Of a stretch of DNA of 64,000 bases, positions 53,961 to 62,417 are shown piece after piece. The notes beneath the pieces were generated by a model. That model made no database searches, had not been told where the DNA came from, and saw nothing but the letters and a program-made list of their open reading frames with translations. The position numbers and the translations under genes were made by a program. Numbering within the stretch: the first letter of the stretch is position 1; every line of letters begins with the position of its first letter. Source of the stretch: Planctomycetes bacterium GWF2_41_51 (lineage in GTDB: Bacteria; Planctomycetota; Phycisphaerae; Sedimentisphaerales; UBA12454); the NCBI GenBank assembly GCA_001825665.1, contig MHXZ01000070.1:1-64000 (forward strand), in the 5' to 3' direction.

Positions 53961-55544
53961 CTATTTTTTACCATCTGTTACACCTGGCCAGTCGTCGGTG
54001 CGGAATGGCGAAGCGGGCAGACCTGTTTCATCAGACAAGGTGCAATTTTCGGGATTGTCCGACCATGCATATCGAACTGCGACCGGTTCGTTGACATCCG
54101 GACTCCACACAGCAATCATTTGTTTTTCTGCGTGAGCATTCGGATGGCCGGGCATCAAAACACCGCCTTTAAATATCTTTGCCTGCGCAGGTACAAATTT
54201 GCGATCAGAACCGGCAATAGTGAAACCCTTAAGCTCGTCGCCTTTGACTTTGCAGAACGTATCAAACTCAAGAACTATCTTGTTGCCTTGTATATTCATT
54301 TGCTGATACATCGGGCCGGAATATTGCAGTCCTTTATAGCCGTAGGTTTTCGCAAGTGCCCAGAGGGAGAGGCGGCGGCCGACTTCCTGCTTGTTCTTCG
54401 GATGGATATTGTTTGCCTCGCCGATGTCGATGATGACGGCCATACCGGTATTAGACATTTTTTTAACGGTCAAGAGCTGTGCATCGCGGAGTTCGGCCCA
54501 GGAATCTTTTTTCATGTCGTATGGGGAAATGTCAAAACTGGCAATCTGCACGAACAGGAAAGCAAAATCACCCTGGTGCCATTGCGCCCGCCAGTCGGCA
54601 ATGAGTGTGGGGAAGAGCTTGCGATATTGGTATGAGCGATCGGTGTTGCTTTCACCTTGATACCATATTACACCTTTGATGCCATACGGTATGACCGATG
54701 CGATCATGCCATTAAAAAGCAACGATGCGCCATTGGGGTTCATTTCACCAAATGGCACGGCCGCTTTCGGAGGTTCGGGTTTGCCGGCTTTTTGGGCGTC
54801 ATTCGCATCCTTTTGCCATTGTGCCAAAGCCTTGTCATAATCAGCCTTCCCATTGGGGTACTTCTTTATCAGTTCCTCATACCGTTGAATGATCGGGGCA
54901 AAGTCAGGCTCAGCTTTGATCGCCGGCATCGACATCCAAGCTTCTGCAATTGTGCCGCCCCATGCGCTGTCGATCAGGCCGACAGGCTGGTTGAGTTCCT
55001 TGTGCAGTTCACGCCCAAAGAAATATGCAACAGCCGAGAATGAGGAAATCGTTTGGGGCGAACATTCAATCCAGCTGCCGTTGCAATCGGTGAGCGGCTT
55101 GTGGGATATGGCCTTTGCGACGGTAAACAAACGTATAAGAGGGTATCGGGCGTTGTTAATTTCCTCGGAAGCGTTAAGTACACCGTTCACAGGCATTTCC
55201 ATATTTGACTGGCCTGAACCGAGCCAGACCTGGCCGACAAGGATATTCTTTATGATAATGGTATTTTTGCTGGCAACGGTCATTTCGAAGGAGGTGTCGG
55301 ATGGTTTCATCGCTACCAGTTTCACCATCCATTTGCCGTCTGCGCCGGCGGTGGCTGTTTGTTTTTGGCTGCCGATGGTTACAGTTATGGTTTCCTTCGG
55401 ATCGGCCCAGCCCCAGATGGGGACATGAACATCGGCCTGGATTACCATATTGTCGGAGATGATGGCGGGTAGACGAACGTCAGCTGTTGCAAGTGACGCA
55501 ATGATAATAACAAAAGAAAGTGGAACAATTATCCATGTGTTCAT
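53961..55544 (-). CDS. Sialate O-acetylesterase-like SGNH esterase
   Basis: This 527-aa secreted protein has a signal peptide (about 1-20). It carries an N-terminal beta domain (RLPAIISDNMVIQADVHVPI), block I GSGQSNMEMPV with catalytic S113, GVIWYQGESN, and the C-terminal ANNIHPKNKQEVGRRL with H381. This is the sialate 9-O-acetylesterase family, which removes acetyl groups from sialic acids or from other O-acetylated glycans in planctomycetes and Bacteroidetes. The ATG at 55544 is chosen because GGAG lies eight bases upstream. The in-frame stretch above it is a transporter remnant (55605-55678). Deacetylation would prepare the glycan for the GH2 enzyme. Confidence 0.88.
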   Translation of the reverse strand: MNTWIIVPLSFVIIIASLATADVRLPAIISDNMVIQADVHVPIWGWADPKETITVTIGSQKQTATAGADGKWMVKLVAMKPSDTSFEMTVASKNTIIIKNILVGQVWLGSGQSNMEMPVNGVLNASEEINNARYPLIRLFTVAKAISHKPLTDCNGSWIECSPQTISSFSAVAYFFGRELHKELNQPVGLIDSAWGGTIAEAWMSMPAIKAEPDFAPIIQRYEELIKKYPNGKADYDKALAQWQKDANDAQKAGKPEPPKAAVPFGEMNPNGASLLFNGMIASVIPYGIKGVIWYQGESNTDRSYQYRKLFPTLIADWRAQWHQGDFAFLFVQIASFDISPYDMKKDSWAELRDAQLLTVKKMSNTGMAVIIDIGEANNIHPKNKQEVGRRLSLWALAKTYGYKGLQYSGPMYQQMNIQGNKIVLEFDTFCKVKGDELKGFTIAGSDRKFVPAQAKIFKGGVLMPGHPNAHAEKQMIAVWSPDVNEPVAVRYAWSDNPENCTLSDETGLPASPFRTDDWPGVTDGKK

Positions 55545-55604
55545 TTCTGAATCTCCATGACTAAAATCATTTTTCTTAATCAACAACAGTATTGTTAGAA
55601 CCCT

Positions 55605-55678
55605 GGGCTTTATCAGTGAACCAACCACCATCGCAACGGCAGTGAGCAGATACGTCAGAATGCCGGAATAATATTTGT
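55605..55678 (-). pseudogene. C-terminal remnant of a sodium:solute symporter
   Basis: On the minus strand this stretch encodes YYSGILTYLLTAVAMVVGSL and IKP directly after. The intact symporter at 55861-57363 ends with the same segment, differing at one residue (I for the first V of MVV). No transporter sequence precedes it except a few codons. It lies between the 45-aa protein gene and the esterase, which suggests that a second symporter gene was deleted or that the tail was duplicated by recombination. Confidence 0.8.
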
Positions 55679-55703
55679 ACCCTACTACAATACTTGACCA
55701 TTT

Positions 55704-55841
55704 TTATAAGGATTTTTTCAACTCTTCAAGCATGTGTTTAATATCCACAATCCCATTAAAGGCAACATAGACAGTAACTGTGGAATACCAAATAACACAC
55801 ACAGCAGTCAGGCAAAACCAGAACCAGTGTTCGGTAATCAT
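55704..55841 (-). CDS. Small single-pass membrane protein paired with the symporter
   Basis: This 45-aa frame begins MITEHWFWFCLTAVCVIWYS, has one clear hydrophobic helix (about residues 6-28) and ends with a charged tail, IKHMLEELKKSL. A good ribosome-binding site (GGAG, eight bases before the ATG) precedes it. The start is 19 bp after the stop codon of the sodium:solute symporter, as for a translationally linked partner. Small accessory membrane proteins encoded beside SSS transporters are known in several bacteria; a stabilising or regulatory subunit is inferred. It may extend the function of the symporter only. Confidence 0.7.
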   Translation of the reverse strand: MITEHWFWFCLTAVCVIWYSTVTVYVAFNGIVDIKHMLEELKKSL

Positions 55842-55860
55842 TTTTTATCTCCAATAAAAA

Positions 55861-57363
55861 TCATTTAACATCTGCTTTTATATGCTGCGGCTTTATCAAT
55901 GAGCCAACTATCATCGCAACAGCAGTAAGCAAATACGTTAGAATACCGGAATAATATGGACCAATAGTTTTAGCAAAACCTTTAGTAACTGGTACTTTTT
56001 CAAAAACCAAAAAGAGTATTGGAACAACGGCACCGATTATGATTGCACCGGCGGCCCCCCAACTATTGGCCTTTTTCCAGTAACAGCAGGCAATTAAAAG
56101 CACTGATATACTCGACAGATAAATCGTTCCCGTAACACCAATATATGTCCAAAGGTCGCCTTCCAGCTTATACCACAAACCAAATACAAGCAAAAACAAT
56201 CCTATGCACGCCACTATCATACGGTTCCACAGTAATCCTCTTCTTTCAGACCATTTGTTTTTCCTGAATGGTGCCATAATATCATTGTATATTACACCAC
56301 CCCATGTGAGCATATATGAGGAATCTGTTGACATATCCGCCGCCAGCATCGCCGCGACAAGCAATCCCATTAAGCCTATCGGAACAAACGTGCTCAAAAA
56401 TACAGGCATTCCATACAGAGACGATTGTTCTTTCATTGCCGCAGAAAGCAATGTCATACTATCAGGTTTTAACATAGCAAGCGCAGCTATACCCCAAATT
56501 CCCGGTATCAGGAAACGGCAGACAAAGAAAAAGGCTGTTCTGGTATATACCATCTGGCCTGTTTTTGTATCCTTTGCAGAAAGCACTCTGGCGATGGTGG
56601 TTTGCCACGTCAAAACTGCCGCAAGATTAAGAAACGCAAAAAATAATACGTATTCCCAGCCCATATCTTTATTTACAAATGGATTGAATCCGCCTGCTCC
56701 ATAATGTAATTCAACGGTACTAACCAGGTTAGACCAGCCGACTCTTGCAAGTATAAGAATTGTAACGACAACAAGACCAAGACTCATCACTATAAATTGT
56801 AGAAAGTCGGTTATTAAAACGGAAAGCATTCCGCCAAGGATAGTATATACCGCTACTGCGATTAGTAAAACAGTCATTGTAATCTCAAGGTATTTGACGT
56901 TAAGACCCGATACGAGCACAAGAAATTCGCCTCCGACACGTAGAAACACGCCCATATTAAGCAAACCGCCAAGCACAATTACCACACCGGCAGCCCAGCG
57001 AATGCGGGGACCGAAACGTTTTTCCAATAATTCGGGAATAGTAATTACACCTGAATCCCGAAGAGGCTTAATACAAAAACCAGTAATCCCAACAAAGAAC
57101 ATCGATAGTGCCATAAGTATGCCTGGTGTCACTCCTGCGAATCCATATTTGTACCCGTTTTGCGCGGTATACATACAGGTAACAATGCCAAACTCGGTAG
57201 CAGCAAGCGAGGCAATGCCAAGATAGATATTCATTTCACGCCCAGCCACAAGAAAATGCTCTACTTTGCCAACATATTTGCGAACCATAATTCCGGCAAT
57301 CATCGTCCCAAGAAGATAACAACCGATTATACTGCCATCCAAAAACCAAGAAAAATGTATCAT
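55861..57363 (-). CDS. Sodium:solute symporter family transporter
   Basis: This 500-aa polytopic membrane protein of the SSS family starts MIHFSWFLDGSIIGCYLLGT with AAAGG seven bases upstream of the ATG. It contains VEHFLVAGREMNIYLGIASL and the conserved ATEFGIVTCMYT, RFGPRIRWAAG, and a central MLAADMSTDSSYMLTWGG. About 13 hydrophobic segments are visible. It is smaller than the other SSS protein of the window (25006) and is not a close paralogue. Downstream genes are a 45-aa membrane protein and the esterase, so it probably imports sugars released by the secreted enzymes. Confidence 0.9.
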   Translation of the reverse strand: MIHFSWFLDGSIIGCYLLGTMIAGIMVRKYVGKVEHFLVAGREMNIYLGIASLAATEFGIVTCMYTAQNGYKYGFAGVTPGILMALSMFFVGITGFCIKPLRDSGVITIPELLEKRFGPRIRWAAGVVIVLGGLLNMGVFLRVGGEFLVLVSGLNVKYLEITMTVLLIAVAVYTILGGMLSVLITDFLQFIVMSLGLVVVTILILARVGWSNLVSTVELHYGAGGFNPFVNKDMGWEYVLFFAFLNLAAVLTWQTTIARVLSAKDTKTGQMVYTRTAFFFVCRFLIPGIWGIAALAMLKPDSMTLLSAAMKEQSSLYGMPVFLSTFVPIGLMGLLVAAMLAADMSTDSSYMLTWGGVIYNDIMAPFRKNKWSERRGLLWNRMIVACIGLFLLVFGLWYKLEGDLWTYIGVTGTIYLSSISVLLIACCYWKKANSWGAAGAIIIGAVVPILFLVFEKVPVTKGFAKTIGPYYSGILTYLLTAVAMIVGSLIKPQHIKADVK

Positions 57364-57702
57364 ATAAAAACCTTTACACCTATTATTTCCAAATTCCTAC
57401 TACAATCACTCATTATTAAATCCAGTTAAACTCCGTCCCTGTCGGCTACAATAAAGCCTGTCTTAAAGATTCTTATCGCTTTCAAAAATCTACTGACTTG
57501 GACAGCTACGAAATAGTTTTGCTTCGATCAATTAACATGCAATCCGATGTCCATGCCGAACTATGGCAGAAAACTTTTCGTGTCAGTAGCTAATTAACCT
57601 TTGCATAGTACAAAGTTATACCAAAATCTCTTTACTTGGGCCGATTAGTATAGTTAAAACCACTTTGTGTTTTTAATTCATAAGATGAACTTTCATCAGG
57701 TA
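57364..57702. other. 339-bp intergenic region, no gene seen
   Basis: This AT-rich gap lies between the symporter start and the prepilin-like gene end, so it must hold the symporter promoter and possibly a 3' end of the gene at 57703. I see no coding region, no repeat shared with the rest of the window and no strong terminator hairpin. Confidence 0.4.
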
Positions 57703-58614
57703 TTAATCCATCCCAATTTGACCGCCTATAACCCATTCTACATGCTGATCGCCAAACAAAGCTGTACTTCCACCATATTTTCCCTTGCGATGACTTCCAT
57801 AGTTGCCTATACGACCATAATTATTGTCATTGTTGAAAAGCAGTCGCTCACCAGCATTGCAACTAAGAATGGTTACCTCCGATAGGCTGCCGGCTTTAAG
57901 AGAATTGCCCTCAAAGTCCTTAAATTGCTGCGCACCACCTGTTAATTTGATAGGTACAATGGTATCAGGGCGAAGAAGACTCCAACGCGATTCCTTAGGT
58001 CTATAGAGAGGAAGCTGGGCGTATTTGAGTGAGCCACCATAGGGATGTTCCGGATAAAAAACCCGTCCCTTATAAAGACTATGCAACCATGTTGAGTAAC
58101 TCTCCCATACGCCGATATTATTTGAGACTCCAAATACTTTTGAACCTAATATGACTGTAGATGTGACTGTCGAATACCCTGTACTCCTATTACCTCTCGC
58201 ATAAGGGCACATAAAATATTTTGGCGCATACCTACTCAAATATTCTTCAAGTTGCGGAAACCACCACGCTTTATCCGGACTTAGATTACTGGGCAATGGA
58301 GTTGTCAGACCACAATAGTTGCGTAATGCCACAGAAAGTAAACAATATTTTACCGGAATCTCATACCAAGGACTTACACCAACCGTAAGTGGCATGACAT
58401 CATTGTTACCCGCAGAATACGCATTCAAAACTAATCCGATTTGCTTTGTATTGGCGATACAGGTCAGCAGCCTGGCTTGTTCCCTGGCTTTTGAAAGTGT
58501 CGGCATCAGAATAGCGAGTAATAACGCAATTATGGAAATTACAACCAGAAGTTCCACCAAAGTAAAACCCCAGTGATTATTGTAACCTGAAATTCTCGGT
58601 CTATCGCATTTCAT
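57703..58614 (-). CDS. Prepilin-like secreted protein (type II secretion/DUF1559-like)
   Basis: This 303-aa protein has a prepilin leader. After a short basic N-terminus comes the cleavage/methylation signal [20 protein letters not shown] with cleavage after the glycine, followed by a hydrophobic helix and [20 protein letters not shown]. The C-terminus has [21 protein letters not shown], a variant of the H-X9-DG motif typical of the large planctomycete pseudopilin-like family. The start at 58614 is chosen by alignment to the paralogue at 61381; a longer in-frame extension exists. It is very similar to that paralogue in the first half. Confidence 0.82.
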   Translation of the reverse strand: MKCDRPRISGYNNHWGFTLVELLVVISIIALLLAILMPTLSKAREQARLLTCIANTKQIGLVLNAYSAGNNDVMPLTVGVSPWYEIPVKYCLLSVALRNYCGLTTPLPSNLSPDKAWWFPQLEEYLSRYAPKYFMCPYARGNRSTGYSTVTSTVILGSKVFGVSNNIGVWESYSTWLHSLYKGRVFYPEHPYGGSLKYAQLPLYRPKESRWSLLRPDTIVPIKLTGGAQQFKDFEGNSLKAGSLSEVTILSCNAGERLLFNNDNNYGRIGNYGSHRKGKYGGSTALFGDQHVEWVIGGQIGMD

Positions 58615-58740
58615 AATTTTAATTTTTACAAAAATGAGGCAACTGAGCTCTTTAGAATACGAGTTCGCAAGTAACAAATAGCTCATCCTTGATATAGTTC
58701 GTAAATATCTGAGAAATCTTCTTCATTGGGGAACATTCCT

Positions 58741-61113
58741 TTACTTTAACCAATTTTCAGCTAATCTGAATAAATCTTTTGTATCGACTTTGCCATCGCA
58801 ATTAATGTCTGCAATTGAACAATAGTCATCGGGATGCCAATACAAAAGACCATTAGCCTGTTCATAAACATCGCTTGCTCCATCGTTATCTGTATCTATA
58901 TAAGTCTCATTAGTTGAAACAATAATCTCTTTTTTCCATTCGATATTGTTCTTCTCTCGGAACCATGCAACGCCATCTTGTACCATATCATAGTACAAAT
59001 CATATTTGCCGCCTGTTGCCGGCGCTGCAATATTGGCTGTAAACATTACCGTGGCGCCGGGCAATACAGATTCACCACCCGGAATCAGTATCCTTGGTTT
59101 GGCGTTATAATCCGCAAGATTCGGTTCTGTGCCCGATGGCACAATCGCATACCCAAGACGATACGATGAGGCCTCGCTCCATGTATCCCAGCCATCATTA
59201 CGAACTGCTATTGTAACTGGATAAGTTTGTCCGAGAGCCATAATCCTTGGGATAGTGTCAGATACCCATGCCGTCCGGTAATTATTGGAACCGCCAAGAT
59301 AATAACGAAGAAGATAATTAAAAGTGTACATATCGAGGAATCTGTGGTTATTGGGAGAATCGGCATAACTATCCTCTAAAACTTTGACATCACTTGGACT
59401 ATATGCTGATGTCCAGTAATTGAAGTGTACACCTGAAGGATAATCCGGGAATGTTTCGGTTCCGTGAGTGTTGGTCCAACCAATTATCGGTACATTATCA
59501 AGAAGAAAAGGACTCGCTATATAAACCCATACACCAGCACCTATCCCGTCCCCATGGGCAGGAATTGCGGTCTCGTAGTCTGCAGTACTCAGATTTCCTT
59601 TAGCGGGGTTGGCCAACCAGCCGGCAATCGAATAATCCACTAATCTGTTGTGGTCCTTATTGTGCTTAATCCATACATCAACGATACTGGGGTATCCGGA
59701 AGGCGAACGAGTGCCATACAGTAGTGACGGACATACAACCCCGGCTCCCCCATAGCTATTACAGAAAAAGTCTTTCGGAGTTTTATGACGATAATAATAG
59801 TCAAACTGGACACTGCCTCTGTCCATCAGATTTGAGTTAAGCTCCCAATGCATATTCACATTGCCTCTGTTAGGGTCAGCGTAATATGCACTCATTGTAT
59901 ATGAGGCCCAGGCAGGTCCGTCATACCCAAGAACTCGAATTAAATTATAATTTCCTTCAACAACATTTCCATTACCATCGATTAGCCCCTGTGCAACCAT
60001 ATCAGAATATGTTGGAGGAGGATTTTGTATATAACGTCGTTCTTTAATAGCGGCAAGTAAACCGTCATTAAAAGAGGCGTTGACCATACAGGAAGGAAGA
60101 GGCGCATCGCCCTCGATATACGCATTGTAAGTGATAAAAATCGTATTGAGCGTTGTTTCAGATTGACTGATGGTGTGAATACTGGGCGTACCCCTTGTTA
60201 CCACATTTGTATATTTAATGTCCCAATTTAAAAACCCACAAAGTTTTATCATTTCTTTTTGACCTGTTTGTGTATTACAGGCATTTAAAATGCTCAGTAA
60301 AGTATTTCTATCCGCTCCCAGGGTCTGCGTTGGGTCATCATTTGGAGCTTCATCTGCCCATGGCGAAAGTTCAAAGCAGAAACCTTTCTTTTTTATTGCA
60401 TAATCCAGATTAAATAATTGCGACCTAAGGCCGTCACTCTCATCAATGCCCCACAAATCAAGGGTATAAAGCAAAACAGTCGGGTCGCATTTGCCCGTAT
60501 CGATATATTTTTCTTTTGCCCATATATAAGCGTCGCATTTGGCGCTTCCGGTCGACGGCGTTGAAGTCTGCCAGATTGTACCTGTCCCAGTAAATTTACC
60601 CGTTAAATCAAACAATACCGGCAACTTCGGACCATCCGCGTCATTAACCAGATAGTTATACATTGAACCGGCCGATGTGTCTTTGCGAACAGCTATACCG
60701 TTCTCCACGCCCGCAACTGTGGTGGCGACAAGACTGGTGGAAATGACGCCGGTAGTCGTATTACCGTCATAAAGCACAACGCCATTAATACGGTCACGAA
60801 ATAAGTCGATTAATGCTCCCAGACCAATGTCAGTCGTTTTCCATCCTTCGCATAATCCTCCGGATTCTACCACACGGTCATACCATGGGTCGTTCCAAAT
60901 CTTTATAAAAACGCGAGGAGCATCCCTGTTAACAAGACCTTGTACACACGACGCTACATGGGCTATATCGTATCTTGGTCCATTTGCCATATAGTGAATA
61001 TAGTTTAAATCAAGCACATATATTGTGGGCTTGGCGGCATAAACTGTCGTCGTCATCCAACACAAAGCCAGAAGAATAAATGCAACAATATTCAACAACC
61101 GCTTGTAGCTCAT
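58741..61113 (-). CDS. Secreted GxGYxYP-like protein with dockerin-type C-terminus
   Basis: This 790-aa protein has a signal peptide (about 1-26). The N-terminal part resembles the GxGYxYP putative glycoside hydrolase family (PTIYVLDLNYIH and VQGLVNRDAPRVFIKIW). A beta domain follows after about residue 640 (TAWVSDTIPRIMALGQTYPV). The end carries DTDNDGASDVYEQ, a calcium-binding thrombospondin-3-like segment, and DINCDGKVDTKDLFRLAENW, one dockerin-like EF-hand. The EF-hand tail marks export and perhaps attachment to a surface complex. Enzyme function is only suggested by the family and not confirmed by known active-site residues. Confidence 0.62.
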   Translation of the reverse strand: MSYKRLLNIVAFILLALCWMTTTVYAAKPTIYVLDLNYIHYMANGPRYDIAHVASCVQGLVNRDAPRVFIKIWNDPWYDRVVESGGLCEGWKTTDIGLGALIDLFRDRINGVVLYDGNTTTGVISTSLVATTVAGVENGIAVRKDTSAGSMYNYLVNDADGPKLPVLFDLTGKFTGTGTIWQTSTPSTGSAKCDAYIWAKEKYIDTGKCDPTVLLYTLDLWGIDESDGLRSQLFNLDYAIKKKGFCFELSPWADEAPNDDPTQTLGADRNTLLSILNACNTQTGQKEMIKLCGFLNWDIKYTNVVTRGTPSIHTISQSETTLNTIFITYNAYIEGDAPLPSCMVNASFNDGLLAAIKERRYIQNPPPTYSDMVAQGLIDGNGNVVEGNYNLIRVLGYDGPAWASYTMSAYYADPNRGNVNMHWELNSNLMDRGSVQFDYYYRHKTPKDFFCNSYGGAGVVCPSLLYGTRSPSGYPSIVDVWIKHNKDHNRLVDYSIAGWLANPAKGNLSTADYETAIPAHGDGIGAGVWVYIASPFLLDNVPIIGWTNTHGTETFPDYPSGVHFNYWTSAYSPSDVKVLEDSYADSPNNHRFLDMYTFNYLLRYYLGGSNNYRTAWVSDTIPRIMALGQTYPVTIAVRNDGWDTWSEASSYRLGYAIVPSGTEPNLADYNAKPRILIPGGESVLPGATVMFTANIAAPATGGKYDLYYDMVQDGVAWFREKNNIEWKKEIIVSTNETYIDTDNDGASDVYEQANGLLYWHPDDYCSIADINCDGKVDTKDLFRLAENWLK

Positions 61114-61335
61114 TCTTTTTCTCCTATAACATTTATAAATAATTGCTGATATCGTATGATAAACAATCTATTACTCCGCGGCTTCACACCGCACCCTAAC
61201 GGGTTGTGCAGGTGTTTTGGATCGCGGGAGCTGTAAATGAAGACCGAAAGTAGCCAGACAGTTACTGAACACATCTACAAACAAAATTCCTTTTTCATAT
61301 TGGCAATGTCAGTGATCCAACGATGTCGCTGCCTG

Positions 61336-61368
61336 TTTATACCCCAGGCCAAATACGAGCAAAAATAA
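61336..61368 (-). pseudogene. Short symporter-like remnant
   Basis: The minus strand encodes LFLLVFGLGYK. The intact symporter at 55861 has LFLLVFGLWYK, and about 27 of 33 bases match, including some similarity beyond with a one-base gap. The stretch lies in the 267-bp gap directly downstream of the prepilin-like gene at 61381 and contains no other part of the transporter. Coincidence cannot be excluded for so short a match. The remaining gap 61114-61335 shows nothing else I can support. Confidence 0.35.
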
Positions 61369-61380
61369 CTTTCTCAAGTA

Positions 61381-62313
61381 CTAATGTAATCCAATTTGAG
61401 TTCCAATAACCCATTCTACGTGCTGATCAGCAAATAAACTTGGACTTCCACCATAAACACCTTTTTTATGGCTCTTATAATTAATTATGCGACCATAATA
61501 TGAACCGGAAGTAAAAGCCAATTGTTCAGCGGCCATACAATTTAAAATACTTAGCTCCGCCGGGCTGCTCGCTTTAAGAGAACCGCTGCCGCTCTCAAAA
61601 TCAACGAATTGCTTGGCACCTATAAGTTTGATAGGTGATACAGTTTCTATGTGATTAATAGCCCAACGGGTGGCATTGGGTTTGTAGAGAGGAAGCTCCG
61701 CGAATTTAAGTGAGCCGTGAGGAGGGCCGTATGGATGTTCAGGGTAAATATTATATCCTTTGGATAAACTATGAAGCCAAGTCCCATAACTCTCTCCTTC
61801 ACCGGAATAATTCGTAACTCCAAATATCTTACCTCCCTTTGTGCCGGTTAGCGTAACTGACGATTCAGAAATGGTGACTTTATCCCGCCCCCGTACATAC
61901 GGACAAATAAAATATTTCGGTGCGTACATATTTAAATATTTTTCGAGTTGAGGGTAATACCACGCCCTATCCGGACTTAGATCACTGGGCAAGGGAGTTT
62001 TCAGACCGCAATAGTTGCGTAATGCCACAGAAAGTAAACAATACTTTACCGGAACCTGAAACCAGGGACTTTGACCAACCATAAGTGGCATGACATCATT
62101 GTTACCGGCAGAATACGCATTCAAAACTAATCCGATTTGCTTTGTATTGGCGATACACATCACCAGCTTAGCTTGTTCCCTGGCTTTTGAAAGTGCTGGC
62201 ATCAGTATGGCAAGTAATAATGCAATTATGGAAATTACAACCAGAAGTTCCACTAAAGTAAAACCCCAGCAACTATTCTTACTCGAAATTCTCGGTCTAT
62301 TACTTTTCATCAT
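61381..62313 (-). CDS. Prepilin-like secreted protein, near-duplicate of 57703
   Basis: This 310-aa protein has the prepilin leader [20 protein letters not shown] and the [20 protein letters not shown] helix. The end has [21 protein letters not shown]. The first 110 or so residues and the DNA below them are nearly identical to the gene at 57703, while the rest is moderately diverged, so the pair arose by recent duplication or gene conversion. It is cleaved after the glycine of the leader by a prepilin peptidase. It lies between two dockerin-tailed secreted proteins, in a group with 57703. Confidence 0.82.
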   Translation of the reverse strand: MMKSNRPRISSKNSCWGFTLVELLVVISIIALLLAILMPALSKAREQAKLVMCIANTKQIGLVLNAYSAGNNDVMPLMVGQSPWFQVPVKYCLLSVALRNYCGLKTPLPSDLSPDRAWYYPQLEKYLNMYAPKYFICPYVRGRDKVTISESSVTLTGTKGGKIFGVTNYSGEGESYGTWLHSLSKGYNIYPEHPYGPPHGSLKFAELPLYKPNATRWAINHIETVSPIKLIGAKQFVDFESGSGSLKASSPAELSILNCMAAEQLAFTSGSYYGRIINYKSHKKGVYGGSPSLFADQHVEWVIGTQIGLH

Positions 62314-62417
62314 AAAACTGCCCTATCTAAATAATATCGTTAATATCGCATATAGCCTTATAATCATAATCAGTCGACATCACAGTCCCTAATAAAATGC
62401 CGTATTTTCATTATGAT

